64,000 nt of DNA from RYN-428 sp035551995 (GCA_035551995.1 DASZME010000025.1:1-64000), one strand, 5' to 3'. Positions 27,453 to 36,902 are shown, counted from the first letter of the stretch. A program made the numbers and translations. The notes: a model not told the origin generated them from the sequence alone.

Positions 27453-29311
27453 TCGAACTCCTTGGTATCACGGCCGTCCTTATAGGACGCGGACAGTTGA
27501 ATGAATCCGCCCGCGCTGCAATACGCGCTCAGCGCGACCTCCAGGACGCGCAGAAGCAGGTACGCTTCGTATATCATCGAGGCGTCTCCGGGATCCACTT
27601 CCATCCGCAGTTTTACGCCGCGAGCGAATCCGCCCGGCAGCGGCGCGGCCGTCGGCTCGACGCCCAGCGCGCTGATGAATCGATTCGACAAGAAATGTTC
27701 GCTTCCGACCGTGTCGCGATACAGGTCCCCGAACAGCGCGAGAAAGCGGGAGACCGACGTTCGTGGGTCGCCCCAACTTTGCAGCAGCCCCACCCCGCAC
27801 GACAGATGCTCGATCAATCGCAAAACGACATCCCCCTCGAGATTTGGGGCCACCGCCTGATATAAATTACAGACTGAATCGCAGGGAGAACGATTCAGAT
27901 CCTTGAATTTCAGCGGACGGTTCAGCAGACGCTTGACGTCGCGATTAAAACACAATGCGTTTACCTGTAACGTACGGCCGGCTTCCAGCGCCTGGGCCGG
28001 CTTGAATTCGACGAGGGAAAGCAGCACGTCGGATCCGGAGAATTCCGCGGTGACGTCTGCGAATCCGACGCGGGCCGTGCGATCGGCGTTTGCTCCCGCC
28101 GTTCCCGCCGTGCGCGGCGCGCGCCGAGTATTCCAGTATCCGCCTTGCCGCTGATTCATCGCCATCCGTTCCGGCAAGGGCCGGAACATTTCCAGATATT
28201 CGACTTCGGTCGTGCCGAAGTTGGTCGAGCGTACGTCGGTCACCGAAAAAATCTCGCGCTCCGACGCCGCATCGGCCGAGTCGATCGTCAGCACGAATTC
28301 GTTTGACACGCGATGAAGTGGAATCGCCCGCAATGATTCCTCTTTGAGGTTGACGATCGGCACGCACCCCAGCCGTACCCGTATGTCGCCCACTTCGGCC
28401 ACCAACGCGGCGATCGACGGCTCGAGAAGTAAGTCCACGGAGACGGGACCGTCTGATTCCTTGAACAGGTCCGGATGCAGGCCGATCAGATCGACGAAGA
28501 GGAATTTTTCACGCATCAGCGCGTATTCGGCCATGAGCCGCATCGGCTCCAGCTGCCGGGAATCGGCGGGCAGCAACGATTCGCCGGTATCAAAACCGGC
28601 GGGCCGAATGCAGTTGCGAAGCGAAAATCTCGAGCCGTTGTTCAACACCAGCCGGCCTTCGAGCGGCTGGCGCGTGAGGGCGTCGTACATCTTGAACGAA
28701 GCTTGAGACTCCGCTCCCCCGAGGAACAACCGCAGCCCGAACTGCGCAGGATCCTGAGGATGACCGCCAAAACCATCCATTGGTTGAGGCAAATTAAGGC
28801 GTACTTCCGAAAGCTTCAGGGAATCGGGGCGCGGTGAATCCAAGGTCAGACGAAGGCGCTGGGTGGCGCCGGCGCCTTCGGAGAGGGTCAGCAGGGCCGC
28901 GTCTTTCAACACCACCGGCGGAAGAATGCAATTGCATGTTGTCCTGAACGGAATCTCGTCGCCGTCTTCCAGACGCAATGGAGTTCCGGCGGGGATTTCC
29001 CGGCCCAGCCGCTCGACCTCGCCGTCGCCCCAGCCGAACTGCACGATGGTTCGCGGCGGAATCGGACGGCAGATGGACGGGTGCATCAGGTGAAGCAGCG
29101 CCGACGGAAGGCGATCGCGCTCGGAATCCAGTTTCAGTTCGATACGCGCCTGCGTATACGCGAACGCCTGCACAAGTTGAATGACGAACGGATCGCCGCT
29201 GGCATAGAGATCTTGCAGCGCTCGGGCTCGCGGCGATCGCGACAGGACGTTCCCGTCCTTGCGGAAACGGTCCAACTCGTCGTCGTAATATTTCAGCAGC
29301 GTGCGATTCAT
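27416..29311 (-). CDS. tssF: T6SS baseplate wedge protein TssF
   Basis: Main baseplate wedge protein, about 631 residues, normal length. The N-terminus 'LLKYYDDELDRFRKDG' and 'RLPSALLHLMHP' are characteristic. The ATG at 29311 is taken in preference to an upstream TTG at 29338; it lies seven bases after the tssE stop. It forms a tight block with tssE and tssG and probably assembles with them and TssK. Confidence 0.93.
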   Translation of the reverse strand: MNRTLLKYYDDELDRFRKDGNVLSRSPRARALQDLYASGDPFVIQLVQAFAYTQARIELKLDSERDRLPSALLHLMHPSICRPIPPRTIVQFGWGDGEVERLGREIPAGTPLRLEDGDEIPFRTTCNCILPPVVLKDAALLTLSEGAGATQRLRLTLDSPRPDSLKLSEVRLNLPQPMDGFGGHPQDPAQFGLRLFLGGAESQASFKMYDALTRQPLEGRLVLNNGSRFSLRNCIRPAGFDTGESLLPADSRQLEPMRLMAEYALMREKFLFVDLIGLHPDLFKESDGPVSVDLLLEPSIAALVAEVGDIRVRLGCVPIVNLKEESLRAIPLHRVSNEFVLTIDSADAASEREIFSVTDVRSTNFGTTEVEYLEMFRPLPERMAMNQRQGGYWNTRRAPRTAGTAGANADRTARVGFADVTAEFSGSDVLLSLVEFKPAQALEAGRTLQVNALCFNRDVKRLLNRPLKFKDLNRSPCDSVCNLYQAVAPNLEGDVVLRLIEHLSCGVGLLQSWGDPRTSVSRFLALFGDLYRDTVGSEHFLSNRFISALGVEPTAAPLPGGFARGVKLRMEVDPGDASMIYEAYLLLRVLEVALSAYCSAGGFIQLSASYKDGRDTKEFECPARIGKIALI

Positions 29312-29318
29312 GACGTGA

Positions 29319-29807
29319 TCACTGTGAGTCGGGAACAACCTCTACGTCGCGCGAAATCCGATCCAGCCGAAGGTCCAATGAAGCTCCCATTTCCCGCGTG
29401 CGCACGTTCACGTTGACCGGCACGATCGTACATCCGCGCGGGGACCGTGCATTGGCGCCGTGGCCGATGTCGACCCGTGCGTTGGAGAAATGGCGCGCGA
29501 CGCATTGGCTGACCATCATTTTAAGATCCTCGATATCCTTTTGCTCGGTGACGCGAATTCTCGACGGCTGATCGAAGCCGTAGGTTATCAGGCGATCGAA
29601 TTCAGAAAAGCTCGAAGCGGCGCCGGCGAACCGATCGTCCGAATCGGGCTCCGGCAGAGGCGTCCGGCGGGTGGATATTAGCCGGCTCAATTGGGCGTGA
29701 AGCTCGCGCGAGACGACCTCGTTGGGTCTCGCTCCCAAATCACGCCGGGCAAACTGAGAGACATCCACGCGCAAATCACGCAGATAATCGAAAAATGAAT
29801 GCGGCAT
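29319..29807 (-). CDS. tssE: T6SS baseplate gp25-like protein TssE
   Basis: GPW/gp25-like baseplate protein of 162 residues that starts sheath polymerisation. 'RDLGARPNEVVSRELHAQLSRL' and 'LITYGFDQPSRIRV' are typical; 'YGFDQ' corresponds to the usual 'YGLPD' turn. The ATG overlaps the upstream stop (TGATG), so upstream in-frame codons to 29942 are read-through of the tssC2 end and are not used. Confidence 0.88.
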   Translation of the reverse strand: MPHSFFDYLRDLRVDVSQFARRDLGARPNEVVSRELHAQLSRLISTRRTPLPEPDSDDRFAGAASSFSEFDRLITYGFDQPSRIRVTEQKDIEDLKMMVSQCVARHFSNARVDIGHGANARSPRGCTIVPVNVNVRTREMGASLDLRLDRISRDVEVVPDSQ

Positions 29808-31528
29808 CAGCCGGGCCCCACGGTTTCCGCCGGCGTGTCGGCCAGCAAGGTATTGAACATGCCCACTGTCACGCGCACCGAAGTTACGCCGTCGATCAAC
29901 ACGTCGTCGGCCACAAGCCGCGGCGAGATGGACATGAGACACTCCAGTACGCCTCTGCCCGTGTCGATCATTTTCACCGCGGCGGCGGTGAGCGGCCGGC
30001 TGCTGTTACCGCCGGTGCCCACGAAGTTGTCGCCCATGAAATTATCCAGCGCGAATTCAAGCTCCTTGGCCGTATTGAACTTCCCGTGCTGGCGGCGGAG
30101 GTAGACCTTCGCGAACTGCGCGACTCGGGTCACGATCAGGATCGACGGGAGCAATGAATGCAACTCCTGAGTCGAGTTGCTCGTGGGATCATCGCCATAG
30201 ATCGGCTGATGGATCATCCGCAGCGTATACAGACCGGCGCGATCCGCGTGGGGGATGCGGGAGATCGCCAGGAGGCCAAGCTGTCCAAGTTTGCGTTCCT
30301 GCTGGCCCGTTAGCGTCACTTCGACCGGCGAGCGGACACACACGCCCTCGATATCGGTCTTGAAAGAATCGCCGCGCAGGAGCAGAAGACCGCCCGAATC
30401 GTTAATCTCCGATTCGATCGATGGACCGTTGGCGCCCGGGGCCGACATGAGTGGGACAATTCCCTGGATATTCGAGGGAGATCCGGTGAGACATTCGGAT
30501 CGCACGACGATGGCGGCCAAGGCGTACGCTCCGGATCCCATGAGCGGGCGCCGGGCAAGCCGGGCCACTTCCAGTTCCTGGGCATCCAGATTTCGCGCGG
30601 GCCAGGAAAACCAATTTTCGGTTGTTTCGCGGCGACTGAGCGAAGGGGCGAGCACAACGCGCGGCGCTGTCAGCGCGATAAATCGGCAAGCCGGCATTCG
30701 TCGCAATTTCGCCCAATAATCGGCCGGTGAAGCTGTACCCGCGGGCGCGCCGTCAAATTTGTCCGCCGTGATGTCCAGATCCACGTCTTCGGGCATCCGC
30801 GAAAAGTCGGGCAGCCCAAACAGCCGGGGATTTGCCGCCGCCACGAACGGACATAATGACATTTCCGCGATCTGCGCGATTTTTCCCAAGAGGGTCAATC
30901 CGCCGCAACGATCGGTTTGCCAGCCCGGTTCTCGCGGATAAGGAAGATGTGAAGCGGAAAATTCGTCCTCGCCGCCGAATTCCATGCCACTGACCAGCAA
31001 TCCGATCGGCTGGCCGCCACGTATGTCTAAAGTAGACTCGCAGACCGTCTTGAAGAACCATGATTTCGTTAACAAGTCTTCGCGTTTGAGATCGACGACG
31101 AGTTCGGCCGGCGAACAGTCGACCATTTGGATTTGGCAGCGAAGCCCTAAAGACTGGCCGACGTAATGCTCGTGAACTTCGACGAGGTGTTTGAGTCCGC
31201 GCCAAGCCGCCTCCAGGCGGGTGAAGCGGGGGTGCGTCATGATGATAGCAAGCTGGCGACCAATTTCACGGTCCAGCGCCACATGCAATTCACCCGCCAA
31301 ATCCTTCATCCGCCGGGTGGAGACTCCCGATTCGATCGCCTGCTGTAATTCCGGAAGCAAGGAACGACACAACCCCACGACGCCCGGCCATTGCCGCGAC
31401 CCGGGCTCGTCCGGATCGTCCGACTCGATTTTCGGTCTTGGCGGTACTTCGCGGTAGATCGCCGCCCCGGGGGGAAAATCGGCGCCTAAGAGCGAACTGG
31501 CGAATTTATGCGGTCGTTCGATCGTCAT
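29807..31528 (-). CDS. Second TssC-like sheath large subunit
   Basis: A 573-residue paralogue of TssC, translationally coupled to the first (ATGA overlap). 'LEAAWRGLKHLVE' parallels 'LEGTWRGLNRLLK' of the first copy. 'GGQPIGLLVSGMEF' parallels 'GGKPYGAFVSGYEF', and the 'CRFIALTAPRVVL' strand parallels 'SRFLAMTMPRVLA'. The C-terminus departs from TssC and ends 'DTPAETVGPG'. Sheath large subunits normally occur once per locus; a second divergent copy could cap, initiate or modify the sheath. It lies just before tssE, which suits a baseplate-proximal role. Confidence 0.85.
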   Translation of the reverse strand: MTIERPHKFASSLLGADFPPGAAIYREVPPRPKIESDDPDEPGSRQWPGVVGLCRSLLPELQQAIESGVSTRRMKDLAGELHVALDREIGRQLAIIMTHPRFTRLEAAWRGLKHLVEVHEHYVGQSLGLRCQIQMVDCSPAELVVDLKREDLLTKSWFFKTVCESTLDIRGGQPIGLLVSGMEFGGEDEFSASHLPYPREPGWQTDRCGGLTLLGKIAQIAEMSLCPFVAAANPRLFGLPDFSRMPEDVDLDITADKFDGAPAGTASPADYWAKLRRMPACRFIALTAPRVVLAPSLSRRETTENWFSWPARNLDAQELEVARLARRPLMGSGAYALAAIVVRSECLTGSPSNIQGIVPLMSAPGANGPSIESEINDSGGLLLLRGDSFKTDIEGVCVRSPVEVTLTGQQERKLGQLGLLAISRIPHADRAGLYTLRMIHQPIYGDDPTSNSTQELHSLLPSILIVTRVAQFAKVYLRRQHGKFNTAKELEFALDNFMGDNFVGTGGNSSRPLTAAAVKMIDTGRGVLECLMSISPRLVADDVLIDGVTSVRVTVGMFNTLLADTPAETVGPG

Positions 31529-33078
31529 GTTTGGGAGGGAAGTTTGGCGACCATCTCCACGTCGGCATTAATTTGATAGATCATGTCCCAGAATTTGAGA
31601 GTCAGTTTAACTTCGAGATCGCCGGGCCGAGCGCCCTCTTCGACGTCCACGGTGTAGTTGGAGAGCGGATGCGAGGTCTTTCCCACCTCGTCGGCGGATT
31701 CGTCGGTTTTGAAGTTCGAAAGCCAATCGTTCATCAATTTTTTCAGTTGCTTGGGACTGGAGAACTGGCCGTGGAACTTGCGTCCGATCCGCTTGACATA
31801 ATGTGAGATGCGCGCGGCCGGCAGGACATTCGCCAGCACGCTGGCGACAAATTCGTTCTTGAATCTAGTGCTGTCGAGAAGCCCGCTTGGCTCGAACATG
31901 GTTTTCCCGCCCACGAAGACGCCGCGGGTGCTTCCGCTTTCATAACTGAGCGGCAAAAGGCCCAGCTCCGCTAACGCGTACTCGTTTTTGCCGGTGATCA
32001 CGGTTTCGGTGGGAATCGTCGTGACGAGATTGTCCGCTTCGTTATAGTATTGATAGAGCGGGAGATCGGACACGGTTCCGCCGTTGATTCGGTTTCGAGA
32101 TTCGCCGACGATCGCGGTACACCAGTTGGTCTGCCTGAAGGCCTTGGTCAGCACATTTCCAAAAGAATAGGCCGAACTGCTCCAACATAGGTCCTTATTG
32201 TCCATTTTGGCGAGCTTGTTGCTGCGCTCGTGCATTGGCGCTTCCTCGAAGGTAGGCAACCCGTCGGCGACACGCGTTTTCGATCCATATGGCACTCGGG
32301 CCAGTACTCGAGGCATCGTCATCGCCAGGAAGCGCGAATCGGGATTTTTGCGCAGCGCGTTCCATTTGGTGTATTCGGCCGCGTTGAACCGGTTTTTCAA
32401 GCCGTCGAGGTTTTTGAGTTTTTCGAAGCTATCGATGCCGAGCAATTTTGGAGAGGCCGAGAGAATAAAAGGCGCTTGAGCCGCGCCTCCGATTCCCGCA
32501 ATGCTTTCCAGCATGTCTACATCGCTGTTGAGGTTGGAAAATTCGTAGCCGCTGACGAAGGCGCCATACGGTTTTCCGCCGTTGAGGTCATAGCGATTTT
32601 CGTAAATCTTGTTCCACAGGGCGCTCTTGGTGTAGTCGCCCATATCGAGGAAATCCTGTTGCAACTCATCCTTGGACGCGTTGAACATTTCGACCCAGAG
32701 CGTTTTATTGGTATCGGTTTCCTTGAGCAGTCTGTTCAGGCCGCGCCAGGTTCCTTCCAGTTTGAGGAATTCCGGCGCGTGCATCACCTGATTGAGCTGA
32801 CTGTTGACCTGCTCGTCGATTCTCTTGAGCAGTCCATCGATAAAATATAAGCCGTGCTTATGATCCGTCACGCCCGGAAGCGTTGACGCCTGCTCGAGCG
32901 CCATCAGCATCTTTTCGATATCCGCCTCGTCGGTCGCGGCGGCGGATTTCAGCAGCTTGTCGGAGACCAAGCCATAGTTGGCCGAAGTCTTTATCTCGCT
33001 GGCGGTAGTCGGCGTCGCCGCCGGGGCATCTTTGGTCTCAGCGATTTTGGTCGCCGGGGTTGAAGATAGCTTACTCAT
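31525..33078 (-). CDS. tssC: T6SS sheath large subunit TssC
   Basis: Large subunit of the contractile sheath, 517 residues, of normal size. Typical segments include 'LEGTWRGLNRLLKETDT', 'NGGKPYGAFVSGYEFSN', 'SRFLAMTMPRVLARVPYG' and the C-terminal strand region 'GDLEVKLTLKFWDM'. Its start overlaps the tssB stop by eight bases. It pairs with TssB in a 1:1 heterodimer; sheath turnover would use ClpV from the same locus. Confidence 0.95.
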   Translation of the reverse strand: MSKLSSTPATKIAETKDAPAATPTTASEIKTSANYGLVSDKLLKSAAATDEADIEKMLMALEQASTLPGVTDHKHGLYFIDGLLKRIDEQVNSQLNQVMHAPEFLKLEGTWRGLNRLLKETDTNKTLWVEMFNASKDELQQDFLDMGDYTKSALWNKIYENRYDLNGGKPYGAFVSGYEFSNLNSDVDMLESIAGIGGAAQAPFILSASPKLLGIDSFEKLKNLDGLKNRFNAAEYTKWNALRKNPDSRFLAMTMPRVLARVPYGSKTRVADGLPTFEEAPMHERSNKLAKMDNKDLCWSSSAYSFGNVLTKAFRQTNWCTAIVGESRNRINGGTVSDLPLYQYYNEADNLVTTIPTETVITGKNEYALAELGLLPLSYESGSTRGVFVGGKTMFEPSGLLDSTRFKNEFVASVLANVLPAARISHYVKRIGRKFHGQFSSPKQLKKLMNDWLSNFKTDESADEVGKTSHPLSNYTVDVEEGARPGDLEVKLTLKFWDMIYQINADVEMVAKLPSQT

Positions 33079-33580
33079 GTTTCACCTTCTCTTTGTTCTT
33101 GCGATTGACGATGGCCATGATGTCGCCGACCAACTTCTCAAGCTCCTTGCGTGTTTCGGGATCGGCCGCCGACCGGTTGCGAAGGCTCACCAGGCTCTCG
33201 CGCATGCGAAGCAAATTGCGCAGCGGATCGATTTGCTCCGCCACGTTGCGAGGCTCAAAATCCTTCATCGCCTTGAAGTTGAGCTTTACGGGAAGCTCTT
33301 TTTCGGTGGTGTTGGGAAGCGTGCATTTGACGACCAGGTCCAGCCCCGGTGAAACGTCCGCCAATTTCTTGTCGAAGGTGTAGCGTGAGACTGGATCGAA
33401 CGACCGATCTTCCAGTTTGCCCCTCTTCTTCAAGGATCGTTCCGCGTTGCCCGAAAAATCATCAATGACTCCCACGATGAACGGCAACTCTTCGGTATCC
33501 AGCCCGCCGTCCTTCGTCAGCGGCATGCGGACGTTGGAAAAACTCGGAATCTCCTGCTTGAGCAGGTCTGAATTCGACAT
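33071..33580 (-). CDS. tssB: T6SS sheath small subunit TssB
   Basis: Small subunit of the sheath, about 169 residues. 'LPFIVGVIDDFSG', 'LEDRSFDPVSRYTFDKKL' and 'LKLNFKAMKDFEPRNVAEQI'-type segments match the family. The ATG at 33580 is preferred; a GTG at 33604 would add eight residues. It is separated from tssA by about 110 bases with no clear promoter. Confidence 0.95.
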   Translation of the reverse strand: MSNSDLLKQEIPSFSNVRMPLTKDGGLDTEELPFIVGVIDDFSGNAERSLKKRGKLEDRSFDPVSRYTFDKKLADVSPGLDLVVKCTLPNTTEKELPVKLNFKAMKDFEPRNVAEQIDPLRNLLRMRESLVSLRNRSAADPETRKELEKLVGDIMAIVNRKNKEKVKHE

Positions 33581-33691
33581 TGATTCGCCCACGGACGACC
33601 TCACTTTCTATACGAGAAAAACAGCGGCGCCCTTGCAATCTGAAAAACCGCGGACACGGTTGGAAATGAAAGCCCGTACTCAACCAAATTG

Positions 33692-35092
33692 TTATTTCGG
33701 AGCATTCAAGAATGTTACCCCAAGTTTACTGAAAAGTTGCTTCCTTGCGTTGTCGTCAACAATCAGTCCCTCCAGGATTTCCTGAAGCGGCATGTTAGCG
33801 ATTTTGACGGAAAAATCCAGAGGAAATTTAGCAAAGGAATGTTTTTCCACCTCCTCCAGGAACTTGATGGCGTCTTTGATGAATGTGATAGCCTGATCGC
33901 GGTCGTCGGCTTTCAGCGGCCGCTCGGCTTCCACGTGGCTCGTGCCTTCGATCTGTCCGGGGGAAACGGTTTTCGATTCGGCTTGGGGCAAGTCGCCGCC
34001 GCCGGGGCTTTTTGGCGCCGCCTCGGCCGCCGGCGCCACCGGCAATAATGGAACATCCTGCTTCATTGCGACCAATTCCGCCATCACCGTCGATACCGGC
34101 TGATTCATCCATCGCAAGGCCTTGCGAATGTGGTATGCGACAATCGAATGCGGGTCGGCGGTTTCGAAGTAAGTGGCCGCGGCATTGAGCGTCCGTATCG
34201 CGTCGCCTCGCGTGCGCACGGCCTTCTTCGCCGGCGCCGGCGCCGCTCGCGCTCCCGTCTGCGCCGCCGGTGGCGATTGAGATTCAAATCGCAGCCGTGC
34301 GGCCTGAACGGCAGTGTTGATCGCGCCCTCGAATCGCATGAAGCTCGCCTCCAATTTTGCGAGATTCGACTCACGCTCCTCTTCGGGGACCTCCACGTCA
34401 TGCGCCAAGTCGGCCTTGATGGCTTCACGCAGCAGGCGCAATTCGCTGCTCGCCAGCTTGGCGGCGTCAAACCATCTCTCCCGATTTTCCGTGGAAACCG
34501 ACGCCAATCCCTCGGCGATTTCACTGGAGGTGGGGGACTTGCGAATTCCTTTTTCGACCAATATCAGGTCAAGAAGGCTCGTGGGTCGCCCGGATACGGT
34601 GCAAAGCGCCACCCGGTCGAGCGCGAAGGGGGACAGTTTGTAGTCTCTGCCGGCCGGCTCGTCGCCGGTTAGAAACATCTTTAATCGGTCCATCCTCGAA
34701 GTCGATGCGTTGGGGATGGGCCGGACGGTAGCGGGAGACGTCTGCAGCATCCGCCGAAAGAGTTTGGCGCCGCTTGCCAACCCCTCCCATCCATGCCGCT
34801 GAAGAAGGGCTTCCAGAAGCCATGTCATGGCGCGAACATGTCGGCTCGTGTTTTTCACAAACTCACTGGCTTTATTGATCAGCTCAAGCCAGTCCGGCGC
34901 GGGGCCGCGACCGAGGTATACATACTTGCCGTCCAACTCGCGCAGGGCGAGCGACAACTGATTCAACTCCCGAAGATTATCCTTTTCCTTGGTCAACGCC
35001 TGCTCGAGATCGTCTCCCGGCGGCGCGCCGTCCACCTCCGGCACTGCCGCCAAAATTCCTTCAACATCGATCATGTCGCTCGCGTCGCTCAC
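33692..35092 (-). CDS. tssA: T6SS cap/priming protein TssA
   Basis: Protein that primes the baseplate and caps the growing sheath, 466 residues. The ImpA-N domain covers roughly residues 25-130 ('DWLELINKASEFVKNTSRHVRAMTWLLEAL' region). An Ala/Pro-rich linker leads to a C-terminal domain with 'FETADPHSIVAYHIRKALRWM', as in TssA proteins with the VasJ-like end. The GTG start has GGAGG five bases upstream. It is the second gene of the operon headed by the sigma factor. Confidence 0.88.
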   Translation of the reverse strand: MSDASDMIDVEGILAAVPEVDGAPPGDDLEQALTKEKDNLRELNQLSLALRELDGKYVYLGRGPAPDWLELINKASEFVKNTSRHVRAMTWLLEALLQRHGWEGLASGAKLFRRMLQTSPATVRPIPNASTSRMDRLKMFLTGDEPAGRDYKLSPFALDRVALCTVSGRPTSLLDLILVEKGIRKSPTSSEIAEGLASVSTENRERWFDAAKLASSELRLLREAIKADLAHDVEVPEEERESNLAKLEASFMRFEGAINTAVQAARLRFESQSPPAAQTGARAAPAPAKKAVRTRGDAIRTLNAAATYFETADPHSIVAYHIRKALRWMNQPVSTVMAELVAMKQDVPLLPVAPAAEAAPKSPGGGDLPQAESKTVSPGQIEGTSHVEAERPLKADDRDQAITFIKDAIKFLEEVEKHSFAKFPLDFSVKIANMPLQEILEGLIVDDNARKQLFSKLGVTFLNAPK

Positions 35093-35125
35093 CGGATCCT
35101 CCGTCTATCCACGAAACTCGCTCAT

Positions 35126-35863
35126 TCAACCGTCTTGCCGTCGGGAAGACGCGTTCTTAAAAACCAGGCGCCGGAGTTCTTCGCCCTCCATATCGCCCAG
35201 CCCGCGTTGGCGGATTTCGGCCGCCAGTTGCTCAAATCCGCGAACTTGGGCGCGTTGCGCGGTTCCCTTATGCACCCCGGCGCCGTGCCCCGCCTCTTCG
35301 AGCGTTTGGTTTTTCAGCAAAGTCGCTTCGAGTATTTGCTTCGGAAGTCCATCGAGGCGGCCGACGAGCTGTCGCAAAATATCGCGCACTTCATCCTGCG
35401 ATGCCGCCGTCGCCGGATCGACCGCCTGTGGGTCGGCGAATTCGGCGTTCGCCGGCAGCGTTTCCTGGCGTGCCGCGACGGATTGCGCGTGGTTCTGGTC
35501 AACGCCTTCGTTCGATTCGGCCAGACGACCGGAGTAATAATCGGCGGCGCCGAACCAGCTTTGCGACCGGATCCAATCCATCATCGCCCCGCGAATTCGC
35601 CAATAGGCATAGGTGGAAAACTCCGCGCCGCGGGCACTGTTAAAATCGCGCGCCGCCCGCAACAAGCCGACTTGTCCCTCGCTAATCAGATCGTCGGCAT
35701 CTACTTTGTTCGGAAGCCGGCGTAGTAACTGCCACGCAAGGGAATGAACCATTGCCTGACAGGAAAAGGCGCGACGGTGAATTTCGACTGGAATGGGTAC
35801 CACGGCGTTCCCCGCGTGGCGCGACCGGCGAGAGGGTTGACGACCTCTGTCCCAGGCCGCCAC
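35126..35863 (-). CDS. Sigma-70 family (FliA/SigB-like) sigma factor
   Basis: A 245-residue RNA polymerase sigma factor at the head of the T6SS operon. Region 2 is clear: 'DADDLISEGQVGLLRAARDF', then 'EFSTYAYWRIRGAMMDWIRS' for the -10 and melting contacts. Region 4 near 170-215 ('LDGLPKQILEATLLKNQTLEEAG') looks helix-turn-helix-like but diverged. No region 1.1 is present, so it is a group 3-type alternative sigma rather than RpoD. The GTG at 35863 is the longest start; a GTG at 35803 with GGGGA five bases upstream is likely too. It may control the T6SS genes, but a canonical promoter also precedes it. No anti-sigma gene is adjacent. Confidence 0.85.
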   Translation of the reverse strand: MAAWDRGRQPSRRSRHAGNAVVPIPVEIHRRAFSCQAMVHSLAWQLLRRLPNKVDADDLISEGQVGLLRAARDFNSARGAEFSTYAYWRIRGAMMDWIRSQSWFGAADYYSGRLAESNEGVDQNHAQSVAARQETLPANAEFADPQAVDPATAASQDEVRDILRQLVGRLDGLPKQILEATLLKNQTLEEAGHGAGVHKGTAQRAQVRGFEQLAAEIRQRGLGDMEGEELRRLVFKNASSRRQDG

Positions 35864-35888
35864 GAATGTTGATTCCCGCGACCGATTT

Positions 35889-35917
35889 GTGATAACCGAG
35901 CCGTCCTATTTTGTCAA
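35889..35917 (-). promoter_or_regulatory. Strong sigma-70 promoter of the sigma factor/T6SS operon
   Basis: On the minus strand, TTGACA (35917-35912, perfect -35) and TATCAC (35894-35889) are separated by 17 bases. Transcription would start near 35882, about 20 bases before the GTG at 35863. It is the best promoter found in the window and probably opens the sigma-tssA-tssB-tssC transcript. Confidence 0.7.
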
Positions 35918-35952
35918 AATCATATTCGCGGCAATTTACATTTGGAAACCCG

Positions 35953-36828
35953 ATGGGCACTCCGTTAGAATGGCGTCAAATGGCTAAATCCTCATCGTCA
36001 TCCAAGCCTGGCAAAACGCCGACACGTGAAGCCGTTCCGCACGCCGTTCCCGTCGCGGCCGTCGAAGCTCCGGTGGAGGCTACGGGGGCGCCGTTCCTAT
36101 CGGCGGCGTCGCATCGCGCGCCGGCGACTCCCGAACCCAGGGAACGACTTGTCCGGCGGGCGGAGCATATCGCCTTGGGGTTCATGCTCGTCGCGGGCAT
36201 CTCATGTCTGGCGCTGCAAATGTGGCACATGCACCTGCAGGTGGTCGGCGACAAAGCGGGGCAAGCGGAGAACGCGAAACAAAAGGATGTCTCCCGACTA
36301 CAAGAGGAGACTAAAGCTCTGAAAAAAGTGTTGGAGTCGCTTGATTATAATTCCGACAACGTGAAGAAAGCCGCGCAAATCGTCAAATCGAACGGGGCGG
36401 ACGCGTCGGCGGTCCTGAAAAGCGAAATAACGGACGCCCATAAAAAAATGACCGAATTAGTCGACCTGGCCCGACAACATTCGGAAAGCGCCGGGATGTC
36501 GGCAAGCGCCGCTCAGACAGCCAAGCTCGAAGCGAACGCAATCGAAGGGAAAGTGACGGCGGTGCAGCAGAATCTTCAGGGCCAATTGGATCGGGCTAAG
36601 ACCGCAACCATCGAAATCGGAGCGCAAGCAAACGCCGCCAAGTCAACTATCGCGACGGCTCAGGGTGAAGCCATTAAGCAAATAGAAGCCGCCCAGAGCA
36701 ACGCGATTAGCGCATTGAACACGGAAAAGGACCGGCTCTCAAAGCCGCCGTCAAACACGCCCGCCGCCAACCCAGCCCCGGTTCCCAATCATGTAGACCC
36801 CAAAAATCCCAAGGGCGGACACCCATAA
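35953..36828 (+). CDS. Membrane-anchored coiled-coil protein, unknown function
   Basis: About 291 residues, divergent from the sigma factor. I do not recognise it. A basic, Ser/Lys- and Pro/Ala-rich cytoplasmic N-terminus of about 70 residues leads to one hydrophobic helix ('ALGFMLVAGISCLALQM'). A long charged coiled coil then runs to the end, followed by a Pro-rich tail ('PAANPAPVPNHVDPKNPKGG'). The ATG at 35953 has GGAA five bases upstream; an ATG at 35980 would give a shorter form. Position suggests, without proof, a T6SS-related role. Confidence 0.65.
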   Translation: MGTPLEWRQMAKSSSSSKPGKTPTREAVPHAVPVAAVEAPVEATGAPFLSAASHRAPATPEPRERLVRRAEHIALGFMLVAGISCLALQMWHMHLQVVGDKAGQAENAKQKDVSRLQEETKALKKVLESLDYNSDNVKKAAQIVKSNGADASAVLKSEITDAHKKMTELVDLARQHSESAGMSASAAQTAKLEANAIEGKVTAVQQNLQGQLDRAKTATIEIGAQANAAKSTIATAQGEAIKQIEAAQSNAISALNTEKDRLSKPPSNTPAANPAPVPNHVDPKNPKGGHP

Positions 36829-36902
36829 CAATCGGTGACATGGCATGACGCCGACGCACTTCGAGGTGCACCGCTCCCGTCATTTTTCCATTACGGTTTT
36901 TA

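Noticed and set aside
31191..31806. Plus-strand frames opposite the TssC junction
   Set aside because: Antisense to the tssC/tssC2 overlap, which has a clean ATGA arrangement.
34793..35725. 310-residue plus-strand open frame across tssA and the sigma factor
   Set aside because: Antisense to two well-supported genes with Shine-Dalgarno sites.
36855..36870. Weak hairpin between the coiled-coil gene and tpsA
   Set aside because: Four-base stem and no adjacent T-run; not convincing as a terminator.
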